64,000 nucleotides of DNA from the NCBI RefSeq assembly GCF_015680705.1, contig NZ_JADNYP010000001.1, positions 186,001 to 250,000 on the forward strand, written 5' to 3'. Positions within the stretch are counted from its first letter, which is position 1, and each line of letters starts with the position of its first letter. Both the position numbers and the translations under genes were made by a program. Of the stretch, positions 18,897 to 28,400 are shown piece by piece. The notes beneath the pieces were generated by a model. The model had not been told where the DNA came from. It worked only from the letters and a program-made list of their open reading frames with translations, and did not search any database. The DNA is from Pseudomonas fulva (lineage in GTDB: Bacteria > Pseudomonadota > Gammaproteobacteria > Pseudomonadales > Pseudomonadaceae).

Positions 18897-19441
18897 AGGT
18901 AGTCGTGCTGTGCGGCCCCGAATCGAGCGGCAAGAGTTGGCTGGCCGGCGAACTCCAGGCTCGCTTCGGCGGGCAGCTGGTCGCCGAGTACGTGCGTCAT
19001 TTCATCGACCAGCAACGACGCGATACTTCCCTGGCGGACATTCCCACGATCGCAAGCGGCCAACTGGCCTGGGAAGACCAGGCGCGCCAGCGCCAGCCGC
19101 CATTGCTGATCCTCGATACCCACCTGCTGAGCAACATGCTCTGGAGCCGGGCGCTGTTCGCCGATTGTCCATCCTGGCTCGAACAGGCCTTGCTGTCTCG
19201 CCGCTATGACTTGCATCTGCTACTCGACCCACGCGGCGTCGCCTGGGTCGATGACGGCCAGCGCTGCCAGCCTGAGCTGCACAAGCGTCTGGCGTTCTTC
19301 GAAGCCAGCCGGAGCTGGCTACAAGCGCATGCCCAGCCCCTGCAAGTCATTCAGGGCGATTGGAAGCAACGACGCAGGCAAGCCTGCGAGGCAGTCGCAC
19401 GGCTGCTCGGCCTCGAGCCGGATGATTGCAGCAAGTCGTGA
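18893..19441 (+). CDS. NadR-like ATPase / ribosylnicotinamide kinase
   Basis: This 182-residue P-loop protein has Walker A CGPESSGKS and the following motif AEYVRHFI, typical of the kinase domain of NadR. Unlike E. coli NadR it has no helix-turn-helix and no adenylyltransferase domain, so it should only phosphorylate nicotinamide riboside to NMN. A further acidic segment, PPLLILDTHLLSNMLW, fits the substrate-binding and Walker B region. Translation is coupled to pnuC through the ATGA overlap. Confidence 0.85.
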   Translation: MKVVVLCGPESSGKSWLAGELQARFGGQLVAEYVRHFIDQQRRDTSLADIPTIASGQLAWEDQARQRQPPLLILDTHLLSNMLWSRALFADCPSWLEQALLSRRYDLHLLLDPRGVAWVDDGQRCQPELHKRLAFFEASRSWLQAHAQPLQVIQGDWKQRRRQACEAVARLLGLEPDDCSKS

Positions 19442-19522
19442 CCGCACGCTGACGGCGCTTGCTGCCCTGCTATCATCCAGCACATCGATGTGTCTGCTTG
19501 ATGACAACAAGGAATCGCTTGC

Positions 19523-21721
19523 GTGAAGGACGTTCTTGCCTGGTGTCGCCGACCTGGCGCCCGACTTGCCAGCCTGGCCGGGCTGGTGCTGTTTCTACCC
19601 TTGGCGCTGCGCGCGCTGCTGGGTTGGTCGAGCCCGTTCGGCTATCTGTCGGACCTGGCCATTGGCAGCCTGCTGGTCCTGCTGCTGTACAGGCTGCGCT
19701 GGTGGCTGGCACTGCCTGTCCTGCTGCTTTGGGCCGGCCTGCTGCTCGCCTCGGTGGAACTGGTCAGCGCCGTGGGACGCCTGCCGGCCAGTAGCGACCT
19801 GACCTACCTGCTGGACCCGCAGTTCATGCAGAATTCCACCGGCGGAGCCCTGTCCCGACCTTGGCTACCTTGGCTGCTGGCCAGCGCGCTGCTGTGCTGG
19901 GCTTGCGCGCAGCAGGCCAACCATGGGCGAACCACGGCCAACCTGCCGCGCAAGGCGTGGGCCGTGCCGGCGTTGCTGTTCGCCCTGCACTGGGCTGGCC
20001 AGCACCTGGCACCTTCGGATGCCGACCAGTGGCGCCAGTTCAACCTCTCCCATCAGTTGCTCGCCGCCGGCACCGGCGAGCTGCAGCAGCGCGTCGAGGA
20101 TTGGGCAGGCTTCGACGCGCCTGGCGCGGCGCCGTCGATCATCGGCCTGGCGCATGCCGATCTCGACGGCGAGCGACTGTTCGAGGGGCGGGGCCGTGCG
20201 CGAAACTTGCTGGTGATCGCCCTCGAGGGTATTCCTGGCGCCTACCTGCGCGCCAATCGCCAGGCCTTGCACAGTCGCTTCGACGACGACCTGATGCCCA
20301 ACCTCAGTCGCTGGGCAGAACGCGGCATGAACACGCCCGACTATGTCCTGCATACCCACCAGACCATCCGTGGCCTGTACGCCATGCTGTGTGGCGACTA
20401 CGACAAGCTGGACAACGGTACGCCCAAGGGCGTCGAACTGCTGACCCAGGGCGAGCGCAACCAGGCGTGCCTGCCGGAGCAACTGCGACGCAACGGCTTC
20501 AGCACCCACTACTTGCAAGGGGCTGGCCTGCGCTTCATGGCCAAGGACCGGATCATGCCGCACATCGGCTTCGATGCGGTGCACGGCCTGGAATGGTTCC
20601 GCAACGACAATTACCTGGAGTTCCCCTGGGGCAAGGATGACAAGGCCTTCTTCGAAGGCGCGCTGGACTACCTCGGCCAGCTTCGCCAGCAACGACGCCC
20701 GTGGATGCTGACCCTGCTCACGGTCGGCACGCACCAGCCCTACTCCGCGCCCGAGACGTACCTGCAGCGCCATGCCACTGCCAAGCAGGCGGCAGTGGCC
20801 TACCTGGACGATGCCATCGGCCAATTCCTCGAGGCGCTGGAGCGCCAGGGCGTACTGGACGATACGCTGGTGGTGATCACATCCGACGAATCCCATGGCA
20901 TAGAGGGCGTGCGCCTGGCTTCGGCGTGGGGGTTCAACCTGACCTTGGCACCGGAGCAGGCATCGCTGCCACGCATCAAGCACGGTACTTATGGCCACAT
21001 CGACCTCGCCGCCTCGTTGCTGGACTATTTCGAACTGCCCATTCCGGCCGCGCTGGGTGGGCGCTCGTTGCTGCGCGACTATCGCAACGGCCGCGAGATC
21101 ATGTCGTTCACCAACGGCCAGCTGCGCTACCATGACGGCAACGGTCAGTTCACCGAATGCGACTTCCAGCAGCGCTGTCGCCGCTACGCCAGCAGCGGTT
21201 TCATCGCCGACAGCGCACGTTATCTCGGTCCCGGCAGCCGCGCCGATGGGCGCCGGATCCTGGCACTGGCCACGACGCTCGACCGTTCGCTGCTGCAGAC
21301 GCCACTGAACCTGCGCTATCAGTTCGGCGGCCCCGCCGCGATCCCCTTGCAGCCGCGCGTGCGCGATGACTGGGCCGACAACCTGATCGGCGCCCAGTAC
21401 CTGGAAATGCCCGAAGGCTCCTACACTCGTGTGCGCCTGAAAGTCCGCTCGCTCGAGCCTGGGCACACCGCCTACATTCTGCTCAAGGCCAAGGAAAGCG
21501 AACAGGATGTGCCCTTGGGGCTACCTGCACAAATGCCGGTGACGGCCGAAAGCCCCCTGGAAATGGAGTTCACCTTCGACAACCCCACCGTACGCAAGGC
21601 GTTCTCGTTCCACCTGCTCGGCTACGGCGCGGGCACGGTGGAAGTCAGCGACTTCAGTGTCATCACCGCGTTGCCTGGCGAGGAAGAACCACTGGCCGAT
21701 GACGACCAGCCGCAAGCCTGA
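19523..21721 (+). CDS. LTA synthase-family sulfatase/phosphoglycerol transferase
   Basis: This is a 732-residue membrane enzyme. About five N-terminal helices (residues 15-165) are followed by a periplasmic alkaline-phosphatase-superfamily domain from ~225. Metal-site features resemble LtaS/OpgB: NLLVIALEGIPG, the presumed nucleophile Thr in HTHQTIRGLYAMLCGDY, VVITSDESHG, and HGTYGHIDLAASLLDYF. The C-terminal ~130 residues look like a beta-rich extra domain. Gram-negative members modify osmoregulated glucans or other periplasmic glycans with phosphoglycerol or phosphoethanolamine; the acceptor here is not known. The start is GTG 19523 with AAGGA upstream. It is convergent with the VpsR-like gene. 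Confidence 0.85.
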   Translation: MKDVLAWCRRPGARLASLAGLVLFLPLALRALLGWSSPFGYLSDLAIGSLLVLLLYRLRWWLALPVLLLWAGLLLASVELVSAVGRLPASSDLTYLLDPQFMQNSTGGALSRPWLPWLLASALLCWACAQQANHGRTTANLPRKAWAVPALLFALHWAGQHLAPSDADQWRQFNLSHQLLAAGTGELQQRVEDWAGFDAPGAAPSIIGLAHADLDGERLFEGRGRARNLLVIALEGIPGAYLRANRQALHSRFDDDLMPNLSRWAERGMNTPDYVLHTHQTIRGLYAMLCGDYDKLDNGTPKGVELLTQGERNQACLPEQLRRNGFSTHYLQGAGLRFMAKDRIMPHIGFDAVHGLEWFRNDNYLEFPWGKDDKAFFEGALDYLGQLRQQRRPWMLTLLTVGTHQPYSAPETYLQRHATAKQAAVAYLDDAIGQFLEALERQGVLDDTLVVITSDESHGIEGVRLASAWGFNLTLAPEQASLPRIKHGTYGHIDLAASLLDYFELPIPAALGGRSLLRDYRNGREIMSFTNGQLRYHDGNGQFTECDFQQRCRRYASSGFIADSARYLGPGSRADGRRILALATTLDRSLLQTPLNLRYQFGGPAAIPLQPRVRDDWADNLIGAQYLEMPEGSYTRVRLKVRSLEPGHTAYILLKAKESEQDVPLGLPAQMPVTAESPLEMEFTFDNPTVRKAFSFHLLGYGAGTVEVSDFSVITALPGEEEPLADDDQPQA

Positions 21722-21736
21722 AGGCTGGCTTGCGGC

Positions 21737-23068
21737 TCAGCGGATATGGTGCTTGTGCAGCAGTCGATAGAACGTCGGCCGCGAAACGCCAAGCACCTTC
21801 GCCGCGATGCTCATGTTGTCGCTGTGCCGATTGAGCACGTCGCATAGCGCCTGGTGTTCGGCTCGGTACTTGTAGTCCTCCAGGGTTCCCATCGGTGTGT
21901 CCTCGTTGTCGAGCACCTGCAACCCGAGGTCCTGTGCCTCGATCTGCCGACCTTCGGCCAGCACCAGGCCGCGACGAACCCGGTTGGCCAGCTCCCGCAC
22001 GTTGCCAGGCCAGTCGTGGCGTGCCATCGCCGCCAGGGCACGGTCGCTGAACGAACGTGGGCGCCGGCCGGTTTCCAGGCTGTAGAACCGGGCAAAGTGA
22101 TTGGCGAGCATCGCCAGGTCGCCGTGACGTTCGCGCAGGGGCGTCGTGCTGACCTGCAGCACATTGAGGTGATGATAGAGGTCCTCGCGAAACCGAGCGT
22201 TCTCGATGGCCTCTTCGAGGTCCACATGGGTCGAGGACAGGATCCGCACGTCGACGGGGATCGGCTGGTCGCCGCCGAGACGGTGGACGTGGTGATGCTC
22301 GAGCACGTCCAGCAGGCTGGCCTGCAGGTCCGCCGGCAACTCGGCGACCTCATCGAGGAACAGGATGCCGCCGTCGGCAGCCTCGATTCGCCCGATCTTG
22401 CGTTGGTAGGCGCCGGGAAAGGCGCCCTTCTCGTGACCGAAAAGCTCCGAGCGCACCATGTCCTGCGGGATCGCCGCGCAGTTGAAGGTCACGAACGGTT
22501 TGTCCCGCCTGGGCGACTGTCGATGCAGGATCCGCGCGGCCAATTCCTTGCCGGAGCCGCTTTCACCCCGAATGAGTACCGGCGAGTCGTCCGCAGCCAG
22601 CTTGCCGAGCAGTTTGCGCAGCTCGCGTAGCGAGCGGCTCTCGCCTAGCAGCTCCTGCGCCTGCTCGTCGACCCGGGCCGGCCCGCTGCCCTTGCTGCGC
22701 AGGCGAGCCATGCCATGGGCTCGAGCCAATGTGACCTGGACGCGAGCCGGGTCGAAGGGCAAGGTGTGGAAATCGAAGAACCATTCGCAGACGAAATCAC
22801 CCACGTTCTGCAGACGCAGCTCCTCGGCGCTGAGGGCGGCGATCCACTCGGTATCACTGCGCTCGATCAGTGTCTGGACGGCCTCGGGCTCGCTCAGGTG
22901 CGATGCCTGGAGGCGCAACAGCCCTACATCGCAGGCATGCTGCAGGGCCTGGGAGAACGTACAGCAAGTGACGTCCCAGCCGGCACTGCGCAGATCGGGC
23001 AAGAGCTGACGGCATTCATCACAGGGGTCGACAATCAATAGACGGCGGTTCGCTGCAGCTTCCGACAT
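21737..23068 (-). CDS. VpsR-like AAA+ transcriptional regulator with GAFPGA loop
   Basis: This 443-residue protein has an unusual N-terminal receiver-like domain (LLIVDPCDECRQLLP), a central AAA+ domain with Walker A GESGSGKE at 168-175 and Walker B ILFLDEVAELP at about 235-245, and a Fis-type helix-turn-helix (MSIAAKVLGVSRPTFYRLL). The layout and the N-terminal FFDFHTLPFD segment recall V. cholerae VpsR, a c-di-GMP-responsive activator of exopolysaccharide genes. The sigma-54 contact loop reads GAFPGA (215-220) instead of GAFTGA. VpsR also departs from this motif and acts with sigma-70, so a sigma-54-independent mode is possible here. The ATG follows AAGGA. Confidence 0.82.
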   Translation of the reverse strand: MSEAAANRRLLIVDPCDECRQLLPDLRSAGWDVTCCTFSQALQHACDVGLLRLQASHLSEPEAVQTLIERSDTEWIAALSAEELRLQNVGDFVCEWFFDFHTLPFDPARVQVTLARAHGMARLRSKGSGPARVDEQAQELLGESRSLRELRKLLGKLAADDSPVLIRGESGSGKELAARILHRQSPRRDKPFVTFNCAAIPQDMVRSELFGHEKGAFPGAYQRKIGRIEAADGGILFLDEVAELPADLQASLLDVLEHHHVHRLGGDQPIPVDVRILSSTHVDLEEAIENARFREDLYHHLNVLQVSTTPLRERHGDLAMLANHFARFYSLETGRRPRSFSDRALAAMARHDWPGNVRELANRVRRGLVLAEGRQIEAQDLGLQVLDNEDTPMGTLEDYKYRAEHQALCDVLNRHSDNMSIAAKVLGVSRPTFYRLLHKHHIR

Positions 23069-23270
23069 GAATTTTTCCTTGGCGCCAGATTTTGATTTTT
23101 TACGTAGAAACAGCAGGTTGCAGCGCCCGAATTAACAGTAGCAACGATACGTCAAAAACCCACTACCGTTTGTCGCCGTTTCTTGTCGTCGAGCCGACGA
23201 ATGGCCAGTGAAAAAAACATCGGTTGCTGTGACTTGTCGCTCGAGAGCGAGCATCACTACCAATGACCCC

Positions 23271-23302
23271 CACGGCGGCCCCCGGCATGCTTGGCCGCCG
23301 TG
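23271..23302. other. Strong 10-bp hairpin upstream of the 88-residue gene
   Basis: CACGGCGGCC (23271-23280) pairs perfectly with GGCCGCCGTG (23293-23302) around a 12-nt loop. It lies 40 bp before the ATG at 23343. It could be a terminator, attenuator or leader structure; no U-tract follows. Confidence 0.5.
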
Positions 23303-23342
23303 ATTCCATTTCGCTGTATGGGACTTACAGAGAGACCACACC

Positions 23343-23609
23343 ATGAATGCCCCGCTGCGTGTCAACGAAGCACTGCTGATTGCCGACCATGCCTTCGAAC
23401 CCTTCCAGTGCGTTGCCTGGGATGCGCCCAACGGCACGGGCGAGCTGAGCCTTGCGGTCATCGACCGGACCAGCACCCGCATCGGTAGCAAGCAAGTGTC
23501 TCGCAGCGCCTACTCCGATCCGGCGCAATGGCGGCAGGTGATCGAGCAAGTCCGCGCCGAGCTGCGCGAGAAAGGCTATGACTTGCATCCCTGGTCGATG
23601 CCCAAGTGA
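23343..23609 (+). CDS. Small conserved protein of unknown function
   Basis: An 88-residue acidic soluble protein beginning MNAPLRVNEALLIAD and ending in LHPWSMPK. I have no function for it. It has no signal peptide or membrane segment. The pattern looks like a compact alpha/beta fold, with strands around residues 20-27 and 36-42 and a helix around 62-76 (WRQVIEQVRAELREKGY). The coding case rests on codon use and the clean frame; the ribosome site (AGAGAG) is only moderate. Confidence 0.6.
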   Translation: MNAPLRVNEALLIADHAFEPFQCVAWDAPNGTGELSLAVIDRTSTRIGSKQVSRSAYSDPAQWRQVIEQVRAELREKGYDLHPWSMPK

Positions 23610-23747
23610 GGTGACCGGCTGGCGGGGCCTGCAAAGCCACCGGTAGAGGATGGCCCGGCCGGGGCTTGCGGCCTGCCGAGGCTGGAGACTGCAGCGCGGT
23701 TCGCCTTTGCAGAGAGCCGCGGCAGGGCTCGAACGAGGCCAGCCCCG

Positions 23748-24454
23748 TCAGGAAGGCCCTTGCCATGGACTTGCCGGGCCACCGGTCGCCATCACTTGGC
23801 ATTGTTGCAACGTCAGGTAGTCAGCCTGCAACTGTTCGGCCAGCAGTTGGGCGCGACCAATACGCACCGGCGCCGCCTCGATGTCTATCACCAGGCTGGC
23901 GCAGGGCATCGGTTGCACGGCCTGCCAGCGGGGCAGACGCCCGTCTGTCAGCACCAGGCAACGCTGCACCTCGCCAGGGTGCCGTTGCTGCCGCGCATGC
24001 AGCCAACGGCGCGCTTGCTCCAGTGCCGCCAGCAAAGGCGTGCCGCCTCCTGCGCCCAGCTGCCGCAGCCAGGGTTGCAGCGCCGCCGAGGCTTTGAGGC
24101 CATGTCGCTGCCAACGCGGCGCGTTGCCGCTGGCCGTGAGCAGGGCCAGCCGGGCCCGTTGCCGATAGGCCTGGTCGAAACACTCGGCCAGTAAGCCCTT
24201 GGCCATGGCCAGGGCCTGGTGGCGTCGAGTCGACGCCGAGGCATCGACGATCACCAGCCACAGTTCCGTACCACGTGCGCTGCGCTGTTGCCAGTGCAAG
24301 TCCTGGACCTGGCGCGGACGGCCGTTGAGCAAGGTGCGCGCCCAGGCGACCTTGCCCTGGCCGGCACGTCCCGCCCGGCCGCGTGTGGTATTGGTCGACT
24401 TTCCGGCGCGAGGCCGCGCATCCGCCTGGCTGATCTGACGGCGGATGCTCAGGG
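23748..24454 (-). CDS. chlD: VWA (ChlD-like) part of the cobalt chelatase subunit, reached by -1 frameshift
   Basis: This frame encodes about 235 residues: a basic linker (IRRQISQADARPRAGK) and a von Willebrand A domain with the MIDAS signature DASAS (WLVIVDASASTRRH) and LTDGR. Upstream of 24332 (TTG) the frame has no ATG, GTG or TTG, so it lacks a good start of its own. It lies in the -1 frame relative to the chlI part and joins it exactly at the A-AAA-AAG site at 24461-24455. The full frameshift product would be about 567 residues with AAA+ plus VWA, the ChlD/BchD/CobT-like layout. The short and long proteins would be the two partners of CobN. Confidence 0.82.
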
Positions 24455-24461
24455 CTTTTTT
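24418..24461 (-). promoter_or_regulatory. Programmed -1 ribosomal frameshift signal in chlID
   Basis: The heptamer A-AAA-AAG (24461-24455) is in the exact codon phase for -1 slippage. A 6-nt spacer containing the zero-frame TGA follows. Then comes a perfect 9-bp stem (24448-24440 with 24426-24418) with a 13-nt loop. This is the standard layout of bacterial -1 signals such as dnaX. Frameshifting of chlD-type chelatase genes to give two subunits has been described in the literature. Confidence 0.88.
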
Positions 24462-25450
24462 GCCCAGTTCGGCACCTCGCGTCGCGGACCGCTGGCGACC
24501 GGGCGCGCCGGCAAGGCGCCCCAGTCGCCCTGGCCGCCCTGCTCGTCTCGTGGCGTCGAGCCAGCGGCTGGAGGTTCAGGCGCGGGCGATTCGGCAAGCG
24601 GCGCGCGACGCCGGTGACGCAAGGCGAACTCCGCCACGGCCTCCACATCCTGTGTCTCGATGCACGGCGCGCCTCGCCACGCCGCATGGGCACGGGCGGC
24701 ACGCAACCAGACCAGGTCGGCGCGCAGGCCGTCGACCCCCGCCGCGAAGCAGCGTTCGGTGATCTGGGCCAGGGTCGGATCATCCAGGGCAATGCTCGTC
24801 AGCCGCTGACGGGCGGCCTGGCAACGTTCGCGCAGTTGCCTCTGGGCGTCCTGCCAGTGAAGCAGGAACGCCTGCGGATCGCTGTCGAAGGCCAGGCGCC
24901 GGCGTAGGATCTGCTGGCGCTCGGCGGGTGGGGGCTGGCCTTCCAGCGCCACGTTCAGGCCGAAACGGTCGAGCAGTTGCGGGCGTAGTTCGCCTTCTTC
25001 CGGATTCATGGTGCCGATCAGCACGAAGCGCGCGGCGTGACGGTGGGAAATACCGTCGCGCTCGATGCGATTGGTGCCGCTGGCCGCCACGTCCAGCAAC
25101 AGGTCGACCAAGGCGTCCGGCAGCAGGTTGACCTCGTCGACATACAATACGCCGCCATCGGCCTGGGCCAGCACGCCTGGGGAAAAGCGCGCCCGCCCTT
25201 CGCTGAGCGCCGCATCCAGGTCGAGCGTGCCGACCAGGCGCTCCTCGGTGGCGCCAAGCGGAAGCGTCACGAACGGGCCCTCGCCCAGCAGATCGGCCAG
25301 GCCGCGGGCCAAGGTGCTCTTGGCCATGCCGCGCGGTCCTTCGATCAGTACGCCGCCGATCCTGGGATCGATTGCCGTCAGGCACAGCGCCAGCTTCAGC
25401 GCATCGGCGCCGACTACCGCGGCCAGTGGAAACAGCAGGGGTTCGTTCAT
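24449..25450 (-). CDS. chlI: AAA+ ATPase subunit of cobalt/magnesium-type chelatase (short form)
   Basis: This is a 333-residue BchI/ChlI-like motor. Walker A is GPRGMAKST, Walker B GGVLYVDEVNLL, and the sensor stretch FVLIGTMNPEEGELRPQLLDRFGL is typical of the family. The C-terminal ~55 residues are a Pro/Ala/Arg-rich linker. It would work with the VWA subunit and CobN to insert cobalt into hydrogenobyrinate diamide. Its zero-frame stop (24449-24451) is the stop that the frameshift bypasses. ATG 25450 lies just after the cobN TGA; ATG 25459 inside the end of cobN is also possible. Translation is coupled to cobN either way. Confidence 0.92.
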   Translation of the reverse strand: MNEPLLFPLAAVVGADALKLALCLTAIDPRIGGVLIEGPRGMAKSTLARGLADLLGEGPFVTLPLGATEERLVGTLDLDAALSEGRARFSPGVLAQADGGVLYVDEVNLLPDALVDLLLDVAASGTNRIERDGISHRHAARFVLIGTMNPEEGELRPQLLDRFGLNVALEGQPPPAERQQILRRRLAFDSDPQAFLLHWQDAQRQLRERCQAARQRLTSIALDDPTLAQITERCFAAGVDGLRADLVWLRAARAHAAWRGAPCIETQDVEAVAEFALRHRRRAPLAESPAPEPPAAGSTPRDEQGGQGDWGALPARPVASGPRREVPNWAKKP

Positions 25451-25451
25451 T

Positions 25452-28400
25452 TCAGGCATCTTCCTCGCCTTCGAGCAATTGTTCCTCGAGAGCATCGCGA
25501 TAGGCCCCCGGAGCCTGCCACATGCCGCGCTGCTGGGCTTCGAGCAGGCGCTCGGTGATGTCGCGCAAGGCTTCGGGGTTGTGCTGCTGCAAGAAGGCGC
25601 GGTTTTCGGCATCGAGCACATAGGCCTCGGCCACGCCTTGGTAATGATGATCGTCGACCAGCCCGGTGGTGGCGTCGAAGGCGAACAGGTTGTCGACCGT
25701 TGCCGCCATCTCGAAGGCGCCCTTGTAGCCATGGCGCCTGGCGCCGGCAATCCACTTGGGGTTGAGCGCACGGGCGCGCACGACACGGTTGAGTTCTTCC
25801 TTCAAGGTGCGGATGCGCGGCCGGTCGGCCTGGCTGTGGTCGCCATGGTAGCCGACCACTTCGCCACCCCCCAGGGTGTGCGCGGCGGCAAGCATGCCGC
25901 CCTGGAACTGGTAGTAGTCGTTGGAATCGAGCAGGTCATGCTCATGGTTGTCCTGGTTCTGCAGCACTGCCTGGACCTGGCCTAGGCGCCGGGCGAACTG
26001 CGCCCGGGCCGGCGTGCCCTCGTCGCTGCCACCATAGGCGTAGCCGCCGTGATTAAGATACACCTCGGCAAGGTCCGCACGGCTGTGCCAGAGTCGGCCC
26101 TCCACGGCATTCTGCACGCCCGCCCCGTAGGCGCCCGGCTTGGCGCCGAACACCCGCCAGCCGGCCTCGCGCGCGGCCCGCTCGGGCGGCAGCCCTTCGG
26201 CCAGCAACGCCTGGCGCTCATGACGAACCTTGGCCGCGAGCGGGTTGAGGTCTGCCGGCTCGTCCAAGGCCGCCACGGCCTGCACCGCGGCATCGAACAG
26301 GCGAATCAGGTTGCCGAAGGCATCGCGGAAGAACCCCGAAACCCGCAGGGTCACGTCAACCCGTGGCCGATCGAGCAAGCCCAACGGCAGGATCTCGAAG
26401 TCATCGACCCGCTGGCTGCCATTGGCCCACACCGGCCGCACGCCCATCAGTGCCAGGGCCTGGGCGATATCGTCGCCACCGGTGCGCATGGTGGCCGTGC
26501 CCCAGACGGACAGGCCGAGCTGGCGCAGGTGATCGCCATGCTCCTGCAGGTGTCGCTCGAGGATCAGGTTGGCCGAGGCGAAACCCAGACGCCATGCCGT
26601 GGTGGTCGGCAGATTGCGTACATCGACCGTATAGAAGTTGCGACCGGTCGGCAGCACGTCCAGCCGCCCGCGACTGGGTGCGCCGCTCGGCCCGGCGGGT
26701 ACGAAACGCCCGGCGAGAGCCGCCAGCAGACCGCCCATCTCGGTTGCGCCACAGGCGTCCAGGGTCGGCGCCAAGTCCTCGACCAGTGCCTGCAGCACAT
26801 CGACCACTGGCTGCCATGCTGGCGCGACCGGCAACTGCAGCCGCCCTGCGAGCGCCTGTCGGATCAACTCCAGGGCCAGGCGCTCGAGACGCTCGCGGGT
26901 ATCGCCGCAGGTGCGCCATGGGTCCACGCCCTGCTCGAGCAGCAGCGCCGCGCGCGCGCCTTCCCAAGGCTGGCCAAGGTCGCAGTCCAGCGGGTCGAAG
27001 CCAGGCGCCAGCACCTGGCCCAGGCTGCGGATCAGACTGGCGTTGCCGCCCCGGCCATCGCCGCGCGGTACCCGCAACAGGGCCAGCAGCGTATCGTCGC
27101 GCAAGCGTCCTTGCGGCGACTGGCCGAATACGTGCAAACCATCACGAATCTGCGACTCCTTCAGGTCGCACAGATAGGTATCGAGCCTTGGCAGCCAGAC
27201 AGCGGCATCGTCGAGCTGGTCTTCGAGCTGCAGCTCGCGGTCGATGTGGTTGGCCTTGACCAGCGTGAGAATCTCGCGCTGCAACTCACGCGCCCGCCGC
27301 GGATCGAGCAGCTGGGCCTCGTAGTACTCGTCGGCCAGTCGTTCCAGCTCGCGCAGCGGGCCGTAGGTCTCGGCGCGGGTCAGCGGCGGCATCAGGTGGT
27401 CGATGATCACCGCCTGGGTCCGGCGCTTGGCCTGGGCCCCTTCACCGGGATCGTTGACGATGAAGGGGTAGACGTTGGGCAGCGGCCCGAGCAGGACATC
27501 CGGCCAGCACTGCGCCGACAGGCCGACGCCCTTGCCCGGCAGCCACTCGAGGTTGCCGTGCTTGCCGACATGGACCACGGCATCGGCGCCATAGGCGTGG
27601 CGCAGCCAGAAATGGAAGGCCAGGTAGCCATGCGGCGGCACCAGGTCCGGGTCATGGTAGACGGCACTGGGATCGACCTGGTAGCCCCGTGCCGGCTGAA
27701 TGCCGACGAAAGTCAGCCCAAAGCGCAGTCCGGCCACCATCAGCCGCCCATCGCGGCACATCGGATCCTGCTCCGGCGCGCCCCAGCGCTCGAGCACGGC
27801 ACGCTGGTTGGCCTGTGGCAACTGGGCGAAGGCCTGGGCATAGTCGGCCAAGGCCAGGCTCTGCCCGCACGGGCGCAGGTCCAGGTGTTCGAGGTCGTTG
27901 GTCACCCCGCCGAGCAGCGCGTGGACCAAGGCAGTGCCACTGTCCGGCAGGCCGGCCACTGGGTAGCCTTCGGCCTGCAGCGCCTGGAGGATGTTCAGCG
28001 CAGCGGCGGGCGTATCGAGCCCGACGCCGTTGCCGATGCGTCCATCACGGGTCGGATAGTTGGCCAGCACCAGGGCGATACGCTTCTGCTCGTTGGGCAG
28101 GCGCGCCAGTTCGACCCAGCGGCGGGCCAGCTCGGCGACGAAATCCATGCGCTCGGCATGGGCGCGGTAGCACACCACGTCCGACTGGCTGCGCTCACTG
28201 CGCCAGGCCAGGTCCTTGAAGCTGACCGGCCGGGCGATGATCCGTCCGTCGAGCTCCGGCAGGGCGATGTGCATGGCCAGGTCACGCGCGCCCAGGCCCT
28301 GTTCGCTGGCTTCCCAGGCAAGCTGGTTGTCCTGGGCACAGATCGCCTGCAACACCGGGATGTCCCGGCGCAGCGGTCGCAGGCTCGGACGCTCGGGGCT

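Noticed and set aside
23180..23260. Possible sigma-54 promoter before the 88-residue gene
   Set aside because: TGGC and TTGCT elements are present but about 20 nt apart, not the required GG-N10-GC spacing.
23821..24792. A 323-codon minus-strand frame across the chlI-VWA junction
   Set aside because: It is the third frame of the same strand. It lacks the MIDAS and AAA+ motifs, which lie in the other two frames and are joined by the frameshift site.
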